A DNA stretch of 35,162 bases. It comes from Aquimarina rhabdastrellae. GTDB lineage: Bacteria > Bacteroidota > Bacteroidia > Flavobacteriales > Flavobacteriaceae. Every line of letters starts with the position of its first letter. The first letter of the stretch is position 1. The notes beneath the pieces are model-generated. The model saw only the letters and a program-made list of their open reading frames with translations, made no database searches and was not told the DNA's origin. The position numbers and the translations under genes were made by a program. The stretch is from contig CANDNT010000025.1 in assembly GCA_947387485.1 (NCBI GenBank), positions 1-35,162 of the forward strand, written 5' to 3'. Shown piece after piece: positions 1-8,012 of this stretch.

Positions 1-102
1 TAATACGATCATTAATGCTTGACTATTTATTTTTTCTCTAGATATTGCTTGTTTTGTGTCGTTAGGATTTACAACACCTTTTTGAAGTACCGTTTCTTTC
101 AT
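1..102 (-). CDS. Unrecognised protein, N-terminal 34 residues only (cut by window edge)
   Basis: An ATG at 102-100 on the minus strand opens a frame that runs without a stop to the left edge. The visible 34 residues begin MKETVLQKGVVNPNDTKQ and contain no motif I recognise. They are hydrophilic, with no signal peptide or membrane segment at the start. The case for a real gene rests on a perfect flavobacterial promoter 47 bases upstream and on a terminator separating it from the acyl-CoA ligase gene. It therefore looks like an independent transcription unit rather than the tail of the fatty-acid operon. No function is proposed. Confidence 0.6.
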   Translation of the reverse strand, partial: MKETVLQKGVVNPNDTKQAISREKINSQALMIVL

Positions 103-148
103 TGTTCGTTAATTGATTTTGATTGATGTGTTTATATCATTGATTTTA

Positions 149-177
149 CAAATATAAATATTTTTTTGCTGTAGCAA
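149..177 (-). promoter_or_regulatory. Flavobacterial-type promoter for the partial gene at the left edge
   Basis: On the minus strand, TTG (177-175), an 18-nt spacer and TATATTTG (156-149) match the Bacteroidota consensus TTG-N17-23-TAnnTTTG exactly. The start codon lies at 102, leaving a leader of roughly 40 nt. Promoter activity is inferred from the consensus only. Confidence 0.65.
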
Positions 178-200
178 AAAACATTATGGTTTTACAGTAC

Positions 201-231
201 AAAAAAACCTCAAGTTTTCACTCGAGGTTTT
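201..231 (-). terminator. Intrinsic terminator after the acyl-CoA ligase gene
   Basis: An inverted repeat pairs AAAACCTC (204-211) with GAGGTTTT (224-231), with two further inner pairs around a 6-nt loop. Read on the minus strand, the stem runs into seven T residues (207-201). It lies 27 bases past the ligase stop codon and should end the racemase-ligase transcript. Confidence 0.8.
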
Positions 232-257
232 ATCTTATATTATCTCATAGCTCTTAA

Positions 258-2018
258 TTAAGCATATATATGTGCTATGGTTTCTTTATATTTTTCTTTA
301 ATAATCTTACGGCGTAATTTTAATGTTGGTGTAAGATGTCCTGCTTCTATAGTCCATGGATCTGGGGTTAACTCAAACTTTTTAATTTGTTCCCATTTCC
401 CTAATTGATCATTAAAACGATCTAGTTCTCTTTGTATTCTAGCTATGATACGTTGATCGGTATGAAATTCTTCTACTTGGTATCCGTGTTTTTTTATCCA
501 ATCTTGAACAAATTCATAGTTAAGTTGTATCAAGGCAGCAGGCATTTTTTGTCCTTCTCCTATTACCATAATCTGTTCTATAAAACCAGATTGTTTTAGT
601 TTATTTTCTATTACAGCTGGAGCGATATATTTTCCTCCAGAAGTTTTAAACATTTCTTTTTTACGATCTGTAATCTTTAAAAATCCATCGCTATCAATTT
701 CTCCTATATCTCCTGTATGCAAATAGCCATTTTTAATTGCTTTTGCAGTTTCTTCTGGTGCTTTATAGTATCCTAACATTACATTAGGCCCTTTGACTAA
801 TATTTCTCCGTCTTCTGCTATCTTCACTTCTATTTCGTCAGGAATTTGTCCTACTGTTCCTATTCGTAATCCATAATCGTGTTCGTGATTTAACGAAATT
901 AATGGTGAAGTTTCTGTCATTCCATAACCTTCAAAAATTGGCATTCCTGCTGCTGTAAAAATCTGAATCAATCTCGCTTGTAATGGTGCGCTACCTGAAA
1001 CCATAAATAAAATTTCATTACCCATAGCCGCTCTCCACTTACTAAAGATTAGTTTATCTGCGATCTTTAATTTTTGTTTATACCACCATCCATTTTGTCC
1101 ATACGGTAAGTACTGTTCTCCTAATCCTACTGCCCAAAAGAATAATGCTTTTTTAACTCCTGTAAGTTCTTGACCTTTGGCTATAATTTTATCGTATACC
1201 TTTTCTAATAATCGAGGTACTATAGGAATAAAATGTGGTTGTACTTCTCTTATATTATCCCCTAGTTGTTCTATAGATTCGGCAAAATATACACTGAATC
1301 CCATAAATTGATAATAGTAGGTAGTGAATCGTTCAAAAATATGACTAATTGGTAAATAGCTTAATACTCTAACTGCTGTAGGTTCTAGTTTAAGTAAATG
1401 GGTACTCATCTCAATATTCTTAATAATATTTTGATGTGAGATCATTACTCCTTTTGGTGTTCCTGTAGTTCCCGAAGTATAGATAATTGTAGCCAAATCA
1501 TTAGATTGTATTGTTTTTTTACGAGTATCTACTTCGGTTTGACTGGCATCATCTTCGCCTAAAGCTAAAAAACTATCCCAATTTGTAGTCGAGATAGTAG
1601 TATCAAATGTATATATATCTTTTAGTTGCGTCTCCTCTTTTACCTCAACTACTTTTTCTAATAAATCTGAATCACTTACAAAACAATATTGTGCATCAGA
1701 ATGATTTAAGATATAACCGTAATCTTTTGAAGATAATGTTGCATATAATGGCACATTAATAGCTCCTATTTGCATTAATGCCATATCCAAAACATGCCAT
1801 TCATATCGATTATTACTTACAATAACCGCTACTTTATCTTGTGGTTTAATACCTAACTGTAATAATGCTCTACTTGCTGTATTTATTTCTTTGATATATT
1901 CCTGAATACTAACGGCTTTCCATTGATTATTGATTTTGGTTGAGAACACATTTTCCTGTGGGTATTTTTTTAATTGATAATACGGGATGTCAAATAATCT
2001 CTGGATACTTGTATTCAT
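258..2018 (-). CDS. Long-chain acyl-CoA ligase (AMP-forming, FadD-like)
   Basis: Activates free fatty acids to acyl-CoA using ATP and CoA, the entry step of beta-oxidation. The 586-residue length fits the long-chain ligase family. The ATP-binding P-loop-like motif YTSGTTGTPKG is at residues 180-190, followed by GYGMTETSP. The C-terminal signature GYLHTGDIGEIDSDGFLKI leads into DRKKEMFKTSGGKYIAP, which carries the hinge and the adenylation-site lysine region. No signal peptide or membrane span is seen, so it probably acts at the cytoplasmic side of the inner membrane. It is the last gene of the minus-strand fatty-acid block, 48 nt downstream of the racemase-like gene with no promoter visible between, so they are probably cotranscribed. 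The family assignment is firm; chain-length preference is inferred from overall similarity to Faa/FadD-type enzymes. Confidence 0.93.
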   Translation of the reverse strand: MNTSIQRLFDIPYYQLKKYPQENVFSTKINNQWKAVSIQEYIKEINTASRALLQLGIKPQDKVAVIVSNNRYEWHVLDMALMQIGAINVPLYATLSSKDYGYILNHSDAQYCFVSDSDLLEKVVEVKEETQLKDIYTFDTTISTTNWDSFLALGEDDASQTEVDTRKKTIQSNDLATIIYTSGTTGTPKGVMISHQNIIKNIEMSTHLLKLEPTAVRVLSYLPISHIFERFTTYYYQFMGFSVYFAESIEQLGDNIREVQPHFIPIVPRLLEKVYDKIIAKGQELTGVKKALFFWAVGLGEQYLPYGQNGWWYKQKLKIADKLIFSKWRAAMGNEILFMVSGSAPLQARLIQIFTAAGMPIFEGYGMTETSPLISLNHEHDYGLRIGTVGQIPDEIEVKIAEDGEILVKGPNVMLGYYKAPEETAKAIKNGYLHTGDIGEIDSDGFLKITDRKKEMFKTSGGKYIAPAVIENKLKQSGFIEQIMVIGEGQKMPAALIQLNYEFVQDWIKKHGYQVEEFHTDQRIIARIQRELDRFNDQLGKWEQIKKFELTPDPWTIEAGHLTPTLKLRRKIIKEKYKETIAHIYA

Positions 2019-2039
2019 AAAATATGTTTTAGTTGTTTT

Positions 2040-2055
2040 CCTTACTTATGTAAGG
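2040..2055. repeat. Short perfect inverted repeat between ligase and racemase-like genes
   Basis: CCTTAC-TTAT-GTAAGG is a perfect 6-bp-arm inverted repeat in the 48-nt spacer. There is no T-run after it on either strand, so it is not a convincing terminator. It shares TTAC...GTAA half-sites with the palindrome upstream of thiolase, but with 4 instead of 6 bases between them, so common recognition by the TetR protein is doubtful. An RNA hairpin affecting stability of the downstream gene is another possibility. Confidence 0.3.
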
Positions 2056-2066
2056 TACATATAATT

Positions 2067-3131
2067 TTATGAACTTGTATAGGTCTTAAAAATTTTGTTA
2101 AAAACTTCTACCTTTTGTCCTTCTATGGTTTCTGATAAGAATACGGCTCTATCACGTATATGTTCGTTTTTTGAAACTTCTTCAATTGTTAAAATAGGCG
2201 AAAGACATACATCATATCCCTTGGACAATGTAGTCCATTCTTCTTGTGTTTTTGTTTTAAAAAGGCTTATTAATTTTTCTTTATCAAAAATCCCATCGAT
2301 CAACTGAGTATCTTTGGTTGCTTTCCATGTGGGTTGTGCTACCATTTCACAAAAAGAATTCCAAAACTTTAATTCTAAAGCTCCTAATGCTATCCATTTT
2401 TGATCTTTACATTCATAAACATTATAATTGACTAACATTCCGCTTAAAATCGGAGTTTGTTTATATGATGCGTTTCCTTGATGCATTCCTTGTGCAATAG
2501 CACCAAGCGGAACCGTAGCATCTAATAATGACACATCTATATATTGTGCTTTTTGCTGGATGCGTTGTGCTAATAATCCACTAGTACATGCAGAAACCAA
2601 CATATAGGAACCTCCTGCTATATCTGCAATTTGAAACCCTGGTATGATTGGTTTTCCTTTTTCATCACGATTTAAATCTAATAATCCTGAGGTTGCCATA
2701 TAGTTAAGGTCATGTCCAGCTTTTGCATTATACATTCCTGTTTGTCCATAACCTGTAACCGAAATATACACTATATTAGGGTTGATTTTTTTTACCTCAT
2801 CAAAAGATAATTTAAACTCTTTCATTGCTCCTGGTCTAAATTGCTCTACCAGCACATCTACATCTTTTATAATGTCGACTATTTCTTGATATCCTTCTTG
2901 ACTTTCATAATCAATCATCAACTGCTTTTTGGTATGATTCATTGTATGAAACATTGCAGAAGTATCTCCTATTTTAGGTTCATAAAATCGCGTATAATCC
3001 ATACGCTTCGGACTTTCGATTTTAATTACTTCTGCACCTAATTGGCTTAATAAATGTGTACCTAAAGGACCTGGTAATAATCGTGTAAAGTCTATTATTT
3101 TAATCCCTTCTAAAGGTTGTATTTCTTTCAT
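2067..3131 (-). CDS. Alpha-methylacyl-CoA racemase-like protein (CaiB/BaiF family)
   Basis: A 354-residue class III CoA-transferase-fold protein. Family members are either CoA transferases or alpha-methylacyl-CoA racemases (AMACR), which interconvert 2R/2S methyl-branched acyl-CoAs before beta-oxidation. This one carries residues matching the racemase catalytic set: H140 in AGHDLNYM, D170 in QIADIAGG and E253 in GALELKF, with spacing very close to that recalled for mycobacterial MCR (H126, D156, E241). The N-terminus LEGIKIIDFTRLLPGP is typical of the family. D170 alone would also suit a transferase, so activity is inferred, not shown. It is preceded by a terminator that closes the thiolase operon and followed 48 nt later by the acyl-CoA ligase. 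No promoter consensus is visible in its short upstream region, so read-through from the thiolase operon is possible. Confidence 0.8.
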   Translation of the reverse strand: MKEIQPLEGIKIIDFTRLLPGPLGTHLLSQLGAEVIKIESPKRMDYTRFYEPKIGDTSAMFHTMNHTKKQLMIDYESQEGYQEIVDIIKDVDVLVEQFRPGAMKEFKLSFDEVKKINPNIVYISVTGYGQTGMYNAKAGHDLNYMATSGLLDLNRDEKGKPIIPGFQIADIAGGSYMLVSACTSGLLAQRIQQKAQYIDVSLLDATVPLGAIAQGMHQGNASYKQTPILSGMLVNYNVYECKDQKWIALGALELKFWNSFCEMVAQPTWKATKDTQLIDGIFDKEKLISLFKTKTQEEWTTLSKGYDVCLSPILTIEEVSKNEHIRDRAVFLSETIEGQKVEVFNKIFKTYTSS

Positions 3132-3186
3132 TACTGTAGCTGTTGAATTTTTATGATATATCTACCTGATTGAGATATTTGGATAT

Positions 3187-3215
3187 AAAAAAGAATCGAA
3201 GTTTCCTCCGATTCT
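3187..3215 (-). terminator. Intrinsic terminator after the acyl-CoA dehydrogenase gene
   Basis: AGAATCG (3192-3198) pairs perfectly with CGATTCT (3209-3215). On the minus strand the stem is followed by six T residues (3192-3187). It lies 26 nt past the dehydrogenase stop codon and separates the thiolase-hydratase-dehydrogenase operon from the racemase-like gene. The stem is short, so termination may be partial. Confidence 0.75.
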
Positions 3216-3241
3216 AGGTTGTTTAAAACGAAGTTATAAAG

Positions 3242-4453
3242 CTATGCTTTTTGCATCTTTTGTTTTGCTCTTGCTTTCATCTCTTGAAACATTTCTTTGA
3301 ATAAGCCTCGTGCAATTAATAACTTCATAATTTCGTTTGTTCCTGCATAGATTCTTGCTACTCTGTTATCTGCATACATACGAGCAATAGGATATTCCCA
3401 CATATACCCATACCCGCCAAATAACTGTAAGCATTCATCTACCACTTTCCCATGCATATCACTAGCCGAATATTTTGCCATGGATGCACTTTCTGGTGTT
3501 AATTTATGTTCTGCTAATAACGCAACACAACGATCTACAAAAGTTTGATGTATTTGTAATTGTGTAGCACATTCTGCTAATTTGAATTGTGTGTTTTGAA
3601 ATCCTGCAATCGGACTCTTAAATGCTCTACGCGTAGTAGTATATTCTATTGTATCTTCTAACGCTCCTTTTGCTCCTCCTATTGCAGAAATAGCTACCGA
3701 CATGCGTTCCCTAGCCAATTCGGTCATCATCATTTTAAAGCCCATTCCTTCTTGACCTAATAAATTCTCTTTAGGTACTTTAACATCATCAAAGAATAAC
3801 TCACAAGTATCTTGAGCTTTCATTCCGATTTTCTTAAAAGGCACTCCTTTTTCAAATCCATCCCAAGCACTTTCCATGATTAATAATGAAATTCCTTCTT
3901 GTGGTGTTCCTGGATTGGTTTTTACAGCTACAATAGACATATCACTCATATATCCATTGGTAATAAATGTTTTTTGTCCGTTTACTAGATAATGATCTCC
4001 TTTATCTACAGCTGTAGTTCTTAAGGCTTGTAAATCACTACCACAATCGGGTTCTGTCATCCCTATTGCTGTAATCATTTCTCCTGTAGCCATCAACGGT
4101 AAATATTTTTTCTTTTGCGCTTCTGTACCGTATTTTAAAATATATGGCGCTACTATATCAGAGTGTAAGGAGAATCCTGGTCCGCTAATACCTTTACGTC
4201 CCAATTCTTCCATAAATAATGCACTAAAACTAAAATCTAAACCAGCACCTCCATATGCTTCTGGCATATCGATACAAAGTAATCCCAGTTCTCCTGCACG
4301 CTCCCAGATCGCTCTACTCACCATTCCGTCTTTCTCCCATTGTTCCATTTGTGGAGCCACTTCATTTTTAATGAAATCTCTTATCATTTGTTGCATCATC
4401 TGATGTTCTTCTGATGCATATATTTCTCTTTTAATTAATACGTCTTGCAACAT
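3242..4453 (-). CDS. Acyl-CoA dehydrogenase, long-chain (LCAD/ACADL-like)
   Basis: An FAD-dependent enzyme that introduces the trans-2 double bond in acyl-CoA, the first oxidative step of beta-oxidation, passing electrons to ETF. The 403 residues cover the three-domain family fold. The FAD/substrate loop MTEPDCGSD is at 132-140, and the C-terminal stretch LFGGYGYMWEYPIAR closely resembles eukaryotic long-chain enzymes. The usual C-terminal catalytic Glu (YEGT) is Ala here (YAGTNEI, 369-375). Instead E249 in ELARERM aligns with the alternative helix-G catalytic Glu of long-chain and isovaleryl-CoA dehydrogenases, so the enzyme should be active. It is the third gene of the thiolase operon, 24 nt after the bifunctional enzyme's stop codon. 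The start at 4453 leaves a short N-terminal extension and is the only good ATG. Confidence 0.92.
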   Translation of the reverse strand: MLQDVLIKREIYASEEHQMMQQMIRDFIKNEVAPQMEQWEKDGMVSRAIWERAGELGLLCIDMPEAYGGAGLDFSFSALFMEELGRKGISGPGFSLHSDIVAPYILKYGTEAQKKKYLPLMATGEMITAIGMTEPDCGSDLQALRTTAVDKGDHYLVNGQKTFITNGYMSDMSIVAVKTNPGTPQEGISLLIMESAWDGFEKGVPFKKIGMKAQDTCELFFDDVKVPKENLLGQEGMGFKMMMTELARERMSVAISAIGGAKGALEDTIEYTTTRRAFKSPIAGFQNTQFKLAECATQLQIHQTFVDRCVALLAEHKLTPESASMAKYSASDMHGKVVDECLQLFGGYGYMWEYPIARMYADNRVARIYAGTNEIMKLLIARGLFKEMFQEMKARAKQKMQKA

Positions 4454-4477
4454 GGTCTTGTTCTTTAATTTTACTGA

Positions 4478-6619
4478 TTAATTCTTATAAAATATACGAT
4501 TATTTTCGCTCTTCTGTATGCGCTCTTTTAAGCTTTGTGGTAATTCAAATCGTTCTCCATATTTTTGAGCTAGTCTTTCGCTATAGCTTTCAAACTCTTT
4601 AGCGCCTAGGTAATCTACATACGATAAAACACCTCCTGTATATATAGGGAAACCTAATCCTAATATAGATCCTACATCGGCATCTTGTGGTGCTTTAATT
4701 ACTCCCGCATCTAGACATTTGTAGGAATCAATAACCATGGCAAATAAAAGACGTTTACCTACTTCTTCTTCGTTATAATCAAGACTAACAGGGAAAATAT
4801 TTGCCCACTCTTTCCAGATGTATTTTTTTCCGCCCTCTGGATATTCATAAAATCCTTTTCCTTCTTTTTTCCCTGTTCGTCCAAACTCAGAAACAATTTT
4901 GGCTATAGTTTTTTCTAATCCTTTTTCAAATTCTGATAAATTAGGATCCTCTCCCATGATATCTAACATTAGCTTCATATTTACTTCATCAGATATGGCT
5001 AATGGTCCTACTGGCATTCCTATTTTTTTAGCTACATTCTCGATAACTGCTGGAGGAATTCCTTCGGCAAGCATACTAATTCCTTCGTTAACAAACTTCC
5101 CAAAAACTCTAGAAGTAAAGAATCCTCTACCATCGTTTACTACGATAGGAACTTTACGTATTTTGGTTACATAGTCTATGGCTGCTGCCAAAGTTTCATC
5201 ACTAGTTTCTTTTCCTACAATAACCTCAACCAATGGCATCTTATCTACCGGTGAAAAGAAATGCAAGCCTATATATTTATCTGGTTTTGAAGATGCCTTG
5301 GCTAGAGTTGTTATTGGTATAGTTGATGTATTCGAAGCATATACAACTTCTTCTCGTATCACTGCTTCGGTTTCTTGTGTTACAGTATTTTTTAGTTTTT
5401 CGTTTTCAAATACAGCTTCGATGATCAAATCACAATCTTTAAGATCTTCTACTTGATCTGTAGGCTGTATTTTATGAAGTAATGCTTCAACTTTTTCTGT
5501 TGTTGTTCTTCCTTTTGCTAGTTTTTTAGCTTCAATTTGTTGAGCGTATCCTTTTCCTCTCTCTGCTCCTGCTACACTCACATCTTTTAAGACTACATCA
5601 AGTCCAGCTTTTGCAGTTACATAAGCAATTCCTGCTCCCATCATTCCTGCTCCTAAAACTCCTATTTTTTTGTAAGTAGCTTTTTCGTACCCTTTTGGTT
5701 TTGCCTTTCCTTTAGATGCATCACCTATAAAAACAAATGATGATCTAATAATATTTTTAGTCTCTTTTGTAAATAAGGTATCTACAAAATATCTCGATTC
5801 TACTTCAAGCGCTCGATCGATATGACATGATGCTCCGTGATAAATTGCACTTAGAACATTTTTAATATGTGGCATATTACCATGTGTGGTTTTATATGCC
5901 ATAGCATTTGATACACTAAAGAATTCTGTTACTCCAGATACTTGTCCTACACCCACTGGAGTTCCTGGAATTTGAAATCTTTTCTGATCCCATGGCTGTC
6001 CTACTTCTTCTTGTTTTAGTATCCATGCTTTTGCCAATGCATTGATATCATCTTCTGGAGTACATACTTGATCAACTAACTTATTTTTTAATGCTTGACC
6101 AGCTGTAAGTTTTTTTGATTGTGTAATATATTCGATAGTTTTTTGTGGTCCTAAGATTCTTAAGAATCGTTGCGTCCCTCCTGCTCCTGGAAATAAACCT
6201 ACAGAACATTCTACCAAGCCCATTTTTGTCTTTGGGGCTTCTACCATAATTCTATGATGACATGCTAGTGCTAATTCACATCCACCTCCCAGAGCTAATC
6301 CATTGATGGCTGCTACAAAAGGTTTTCCGCAAGTTTCCATTTGACGCATCTTTTTATGCGTATCCATCAAAAGATTAAAACAATCTTCTTTGGATTTATC
6401 ATAATTTAGAAACCACTTTAGGTCTCCTCCTGCTATAAAATCGTTTTTAGCCGAGTTAATGACTACTCCTTTTACAGTATCGTTATTAATCGCTTCGTCT
6501 ACTCTAGCAAAAAATGCTGCCATAGTAGTTTCGTTCATAATATTTACAGGGGAATTTGCCACATCCCAAGTGATAAAAGCAATTCCGTCGTTATCTATAT
6601 TGAATTTAATATGTTCCAT
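4478..6619 (-). CDS. Bifunctional enoyl-CoA hydratase / 3-hydroxyacyl-CoA dehydrogenase (FadJ/FadB alpha-subunit type)
   Basis: Carries out the hydration and NAD-dependent oxidation steps of beta-oxidation. I place the start at 6619 (MEHIKFNIDN, 713 residues). The frame stays open a further 24 codons upstream, but that would run into the thiolase gene and adds no family sequence. The N-terminal hydratase domain has both acid residues: E115 in LGGGCEL and E137 in LVECSVGLFPG. The dehydrogenase domain begins about residue 317 with a Rossmann GAGMMGAG loop. Catalytic H453 (GLHFFSP) and E465 (LVEVI) are 12 residues apart, as in known enzymes. The thiolase stop codon is 25 nt upstream, so the two genes form the classic alpha/beta pair of a fatty-acid oxidation complex. 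Confidence in family is very high; the partnership with the adjacent thiolase is inference from gene order. Confidence 0.95.
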   Translation of the reverse strand: MEHIKFNIDNDGIAFITWDVANSPVNIMNETTMAAFFARVDEAINNDTVKGVVINSAKNDFIAGGDLKWFLNYDKSKEDCFNLLMDTHKKMRQMETCGKPFVAAINGLALGGGCELALACHHRIMVEAPKTKMGLVECSVGLFPGAGGTQRFLRILGPQKTIEYITQSKKLTAGQALKNKLVDQVCTPEDDINALAKAWILKQEEVGQPWDQKRFQIPGTPVGVGQVSGVTEFFSVSNAMAYKTTHGNMPHIKNVLSAIYHGASCHIDRALEVESRYFVDTLFTKETKNIIRSSFVFIGDASKGKAKPKGYEKATYKKIGVLGAGMMGAGIAYVTAKAGLDVVLKDVSVAGAERGKGYAQQIEAKKLAKGRTTTEKVEALLHKIQPTDQVEDLKDCDLIIEAVFENEKLKNTVTQETEAVIREEVVYASNTSTIPITTLAKASSKPDKYIGLHFFSPVDKMPLVEVIVGKETSDETLAAAIDYVTKIRKVPIVVNDGRGFFTSRVFGKFVNEGISMLAEGIPPAVIENVAKKIGMPVGPLAISDEVNMKLMLDIMGEDPNLSEFEKGLEKTIAKIVSEFGRTGKKEGKGFYEYPEGGKKYIWKEWANIFPVSLDYNEEEVGKRLLFAMVIDSYKCLDAGVIKAPQDADVGSILGLGFPIYTGGVLSYVDYLGAKEFESYSERLAQKYGERFELPQSLKERIQKSENNRIFYKN

Positions 6620-6644
6620 GCTGTACTTTGATTCTTTTGTGTGA

Positions 6645-7844
6645 TTAAACGCGTTCAATAATGGTTGCAATTCCCATTCCTCCTCCAACACATAACGTGG
6701 CTAATGCTGTGCTTTTATCTCTTCGCTCTAGCTCGTCCAAAGCGGTTCCTAAAATCATACATCCTGTAGCTCCTAATGGATGCCCCATCGCAATAGCACC
6801 TCCGTTTACGTTTACTATAGAATGATCAACTTTTAAGTTCTCCATTAATCGCATAGGTACAACCGCAAAAGCTTCGTTTACTTCAAACAAATCAATGTCA
6901 GTTGCTTTCATTCCGGCTTTTTTCAGTGCTTTTTTTGTTGCTGGAGTAGGTCCTTCAAGCATGATTAAAGGTTCTGATCCTATAATCGTTCCCATTTTGA
7001 TTATCGCTCGTGGTTTAAGTCCTAGTTGTTCTCCTATTTCTTTTGAACCTATAAGCATAACCCCTGCTCCATCTACCAATCCAGAAGAGTTTCCTGCATG
7101 ATGTACGTGATTAATACGTTCTACTTCAACGTATTTATCCAGTGCTGTTTGATCAAACAGCATCTCTCCCATTTGTTTAAATGAAGGTTTTAATCCAGCT
7201 AGTGCTTCTAGTGTTGTATTAGGGCGTATATATTCGTCTTGTCCTAGGTGTAAAAATCCGTTAACATCGTGCACTGGAATAATGGATTTATCAAAATAAC
7301 CATTAGCTCTTGCTTGAGTTGCTCTTTGTTGCGATGTCAATGCAAACTGATCTACATCTGCTCTTGTATATCCATATTTTGAAGCAATCAAATCTGCTGA
7401 AATTCCTTGAGGTACAAATTTTCCGAAAGCAGCATCCGGTTCCATCACCCATGCTGTACCATCTATACCCATAGGAACTCTAGACATTGATTCTACTCCT
7501 CCTGCAATAATTAAATCTGACCATCCTGATCGTACTCTAGCTGCTGCTTGATTTACTGCTTCTAATCCAGAAGCGCAATATCTATTGAGTGATACCGCAG
7601 CCAAATGATCTCCATATCCAGCACATTGTGCAGCTACTTTGGCTATATTTCCACCTTGCTCTCCGGCTTGTGTTACACAACCTAACACTACATCTTCTAC
7701 TAATGAAGTATCTAAATTGTTACGCTCTTTTAAAGCTTTTAATAATGTAGTTACCAATTGCACCGGACTCACTTGTGCTAATGCACCGTTTTTCTTTCCG
7801 ATACCACGAGGAGTTCTTATTGAATCATAAATATATGCTTCCAT
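6645..7844 (-). CDS. Acetyl-CoA acyltransferase (3-ketoacyl-CoA thiolase)
   Basis: Cleaves 3-ketoacyl-CoA with CoA to give acetyl-CoA and a shortened acyl-CoA, the last step of each beta-oxidation round. The start at 7844 (MEAYIYDSIRTPRG, 399 residues) matches the family N-terminus; ten further open codons upstream lie in the operator region. The nucleophile C90 sits in NRYCASGLEAV. The C-terminal catalytic pair is H355 in GHPLGATGC and C385 in LCVGGGMG. It is the first gene of a three-gene minus-strand operon with the hydratase/dehydrogenase and acyl-CoA dehydrogenase. A perfect promoter and two candidate TetR operators lie upstream, suggesting repression by the TetR protein encoded at 8673 until a fatty-acid ligand accumulates. 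Degradative thiolase rather than biosynthetic acetoacetyl-CoA thiolase is favoured by the gene context. Confidence 0.95.
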   Translation of the reverse strand: MEAYIYDSIRTPRGIGKKNGALAQVSPVQLVTTLLKALKERNNLDTSLVEDVVLGCVTQAGEQGGNIAKVAAQCAGYGDHLAAVSLNRYCASGLEAVNQAAARVRSGWSDLIIAGGVESMSRVPMGIDGTAWVMEPDAAFGKFVPQGISADLIASKYGYTRADVDQFALTSQQRATQARANGYFDKSIIPVHDVNGFLHLGQDEYIRPNTTLEALAGLKPSFKQMGEMLFDQTALDKYVEVERINHVHHAGNSSGLVDGAGVMLIGSKEIGEQLGLKPRAIIKMGTIIGSEPLIMLEGPTPATKKALKKAGMKATDIDLFEVNEAFAVVPMRLMENLKVDHSIVNVNGGAIAMGHPLGATGCMILGTALDELERRDKSTALATLCVGGGMGIATIIERV

Positions 7845-7866
7845 TGTTTTGATTATATTTTTATAA

Positions 7867-7882
7867 GTTACCAACTAGTAAC
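7867..7882. promoter_or_regulatory. Candidate TetR operator 1 (in thiolase 5' leader)
   Basis: GTTACCAACTAGTAAC has perfect 5-bp arms (GTTAC/GTAAC). It matches operator 2 at 11 of 16 positions; both contain ACC[AG]A[CT][TG]AGT, similar in style to known TetR-family operators. Its centre is 34 bp, close to three helical turns, from that of operator 2. It lies downstream of the predicted transcription start, where a bound repressor would block elongation. Confidence 0.55.
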
Positions 7883-7900
7883 ATTAATTGTAAAAAAAAT

Positions 7901-7916
7901 GTGACCGATGAGTTAC
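7901..7916. promoter_or_regulatory. Candidate TetR operator 2 (at the thiolase transcription start)
   Basis: GTGACCGATGAGTTAC is an imperfect palindrome sharing its core with operator 1. Its last base is the first base of the -7 element of the minus-strand promoter, so a bound dimer would cover the transcription start. The neighbouring divergent unit encodes a TetR-family protein, which is the natural candidate ligand-responsive repressor. Binding is inferred. Confidence 0.55.
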
Positions 7917-7944
7917 AAATTTAAACAAATAATTATCTTTACAA
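7916..7944 (-). promoter_or_regulatory. Promoter of the thiolase-hydratase/dehydrogenase-acyl-CoA dehydrogenase operon
   Basis: On the minus strand, TTG (7944-7942), an 18-nt spacer and TAAATTTG (7923-7916) match the flavobacterial consensus exactly. The leader to the thiolase ATG at 7844 would be about 65 nt and contains both candidate operators. Confidence 0.7.
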
Positions 7945-8012
7945 AAAATTATCGCAATTTTTAATCCCAAAACATGCGATAATGCTAATATAAAAGATAG
8001 AATATTATCATT

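Noticed and set aside
2040..2055. Inverted repeat as a third TetR operator
   Set aside because: The arms share TTAC/GTAA with the thiolase operator, but the spacing is two bases shorter and the ACC...AGT core is missing.
5178..5456. 92-codon plus-strand open frame inside the hydratase/dehydrogenase gene
   Set aside because: Opposite-strand shadow of a conserved dehydrogenase domain; the coding strand carries clear catalytic motifs.
6620..6691. 24-codon N-terminal extension of the bifunctional hydratase/dehydrogenase
   Set aside because: It overlaps the 3' end of the thiolase gene in another frame and does not resemble the family. MEHIKFN at 6619 fits.
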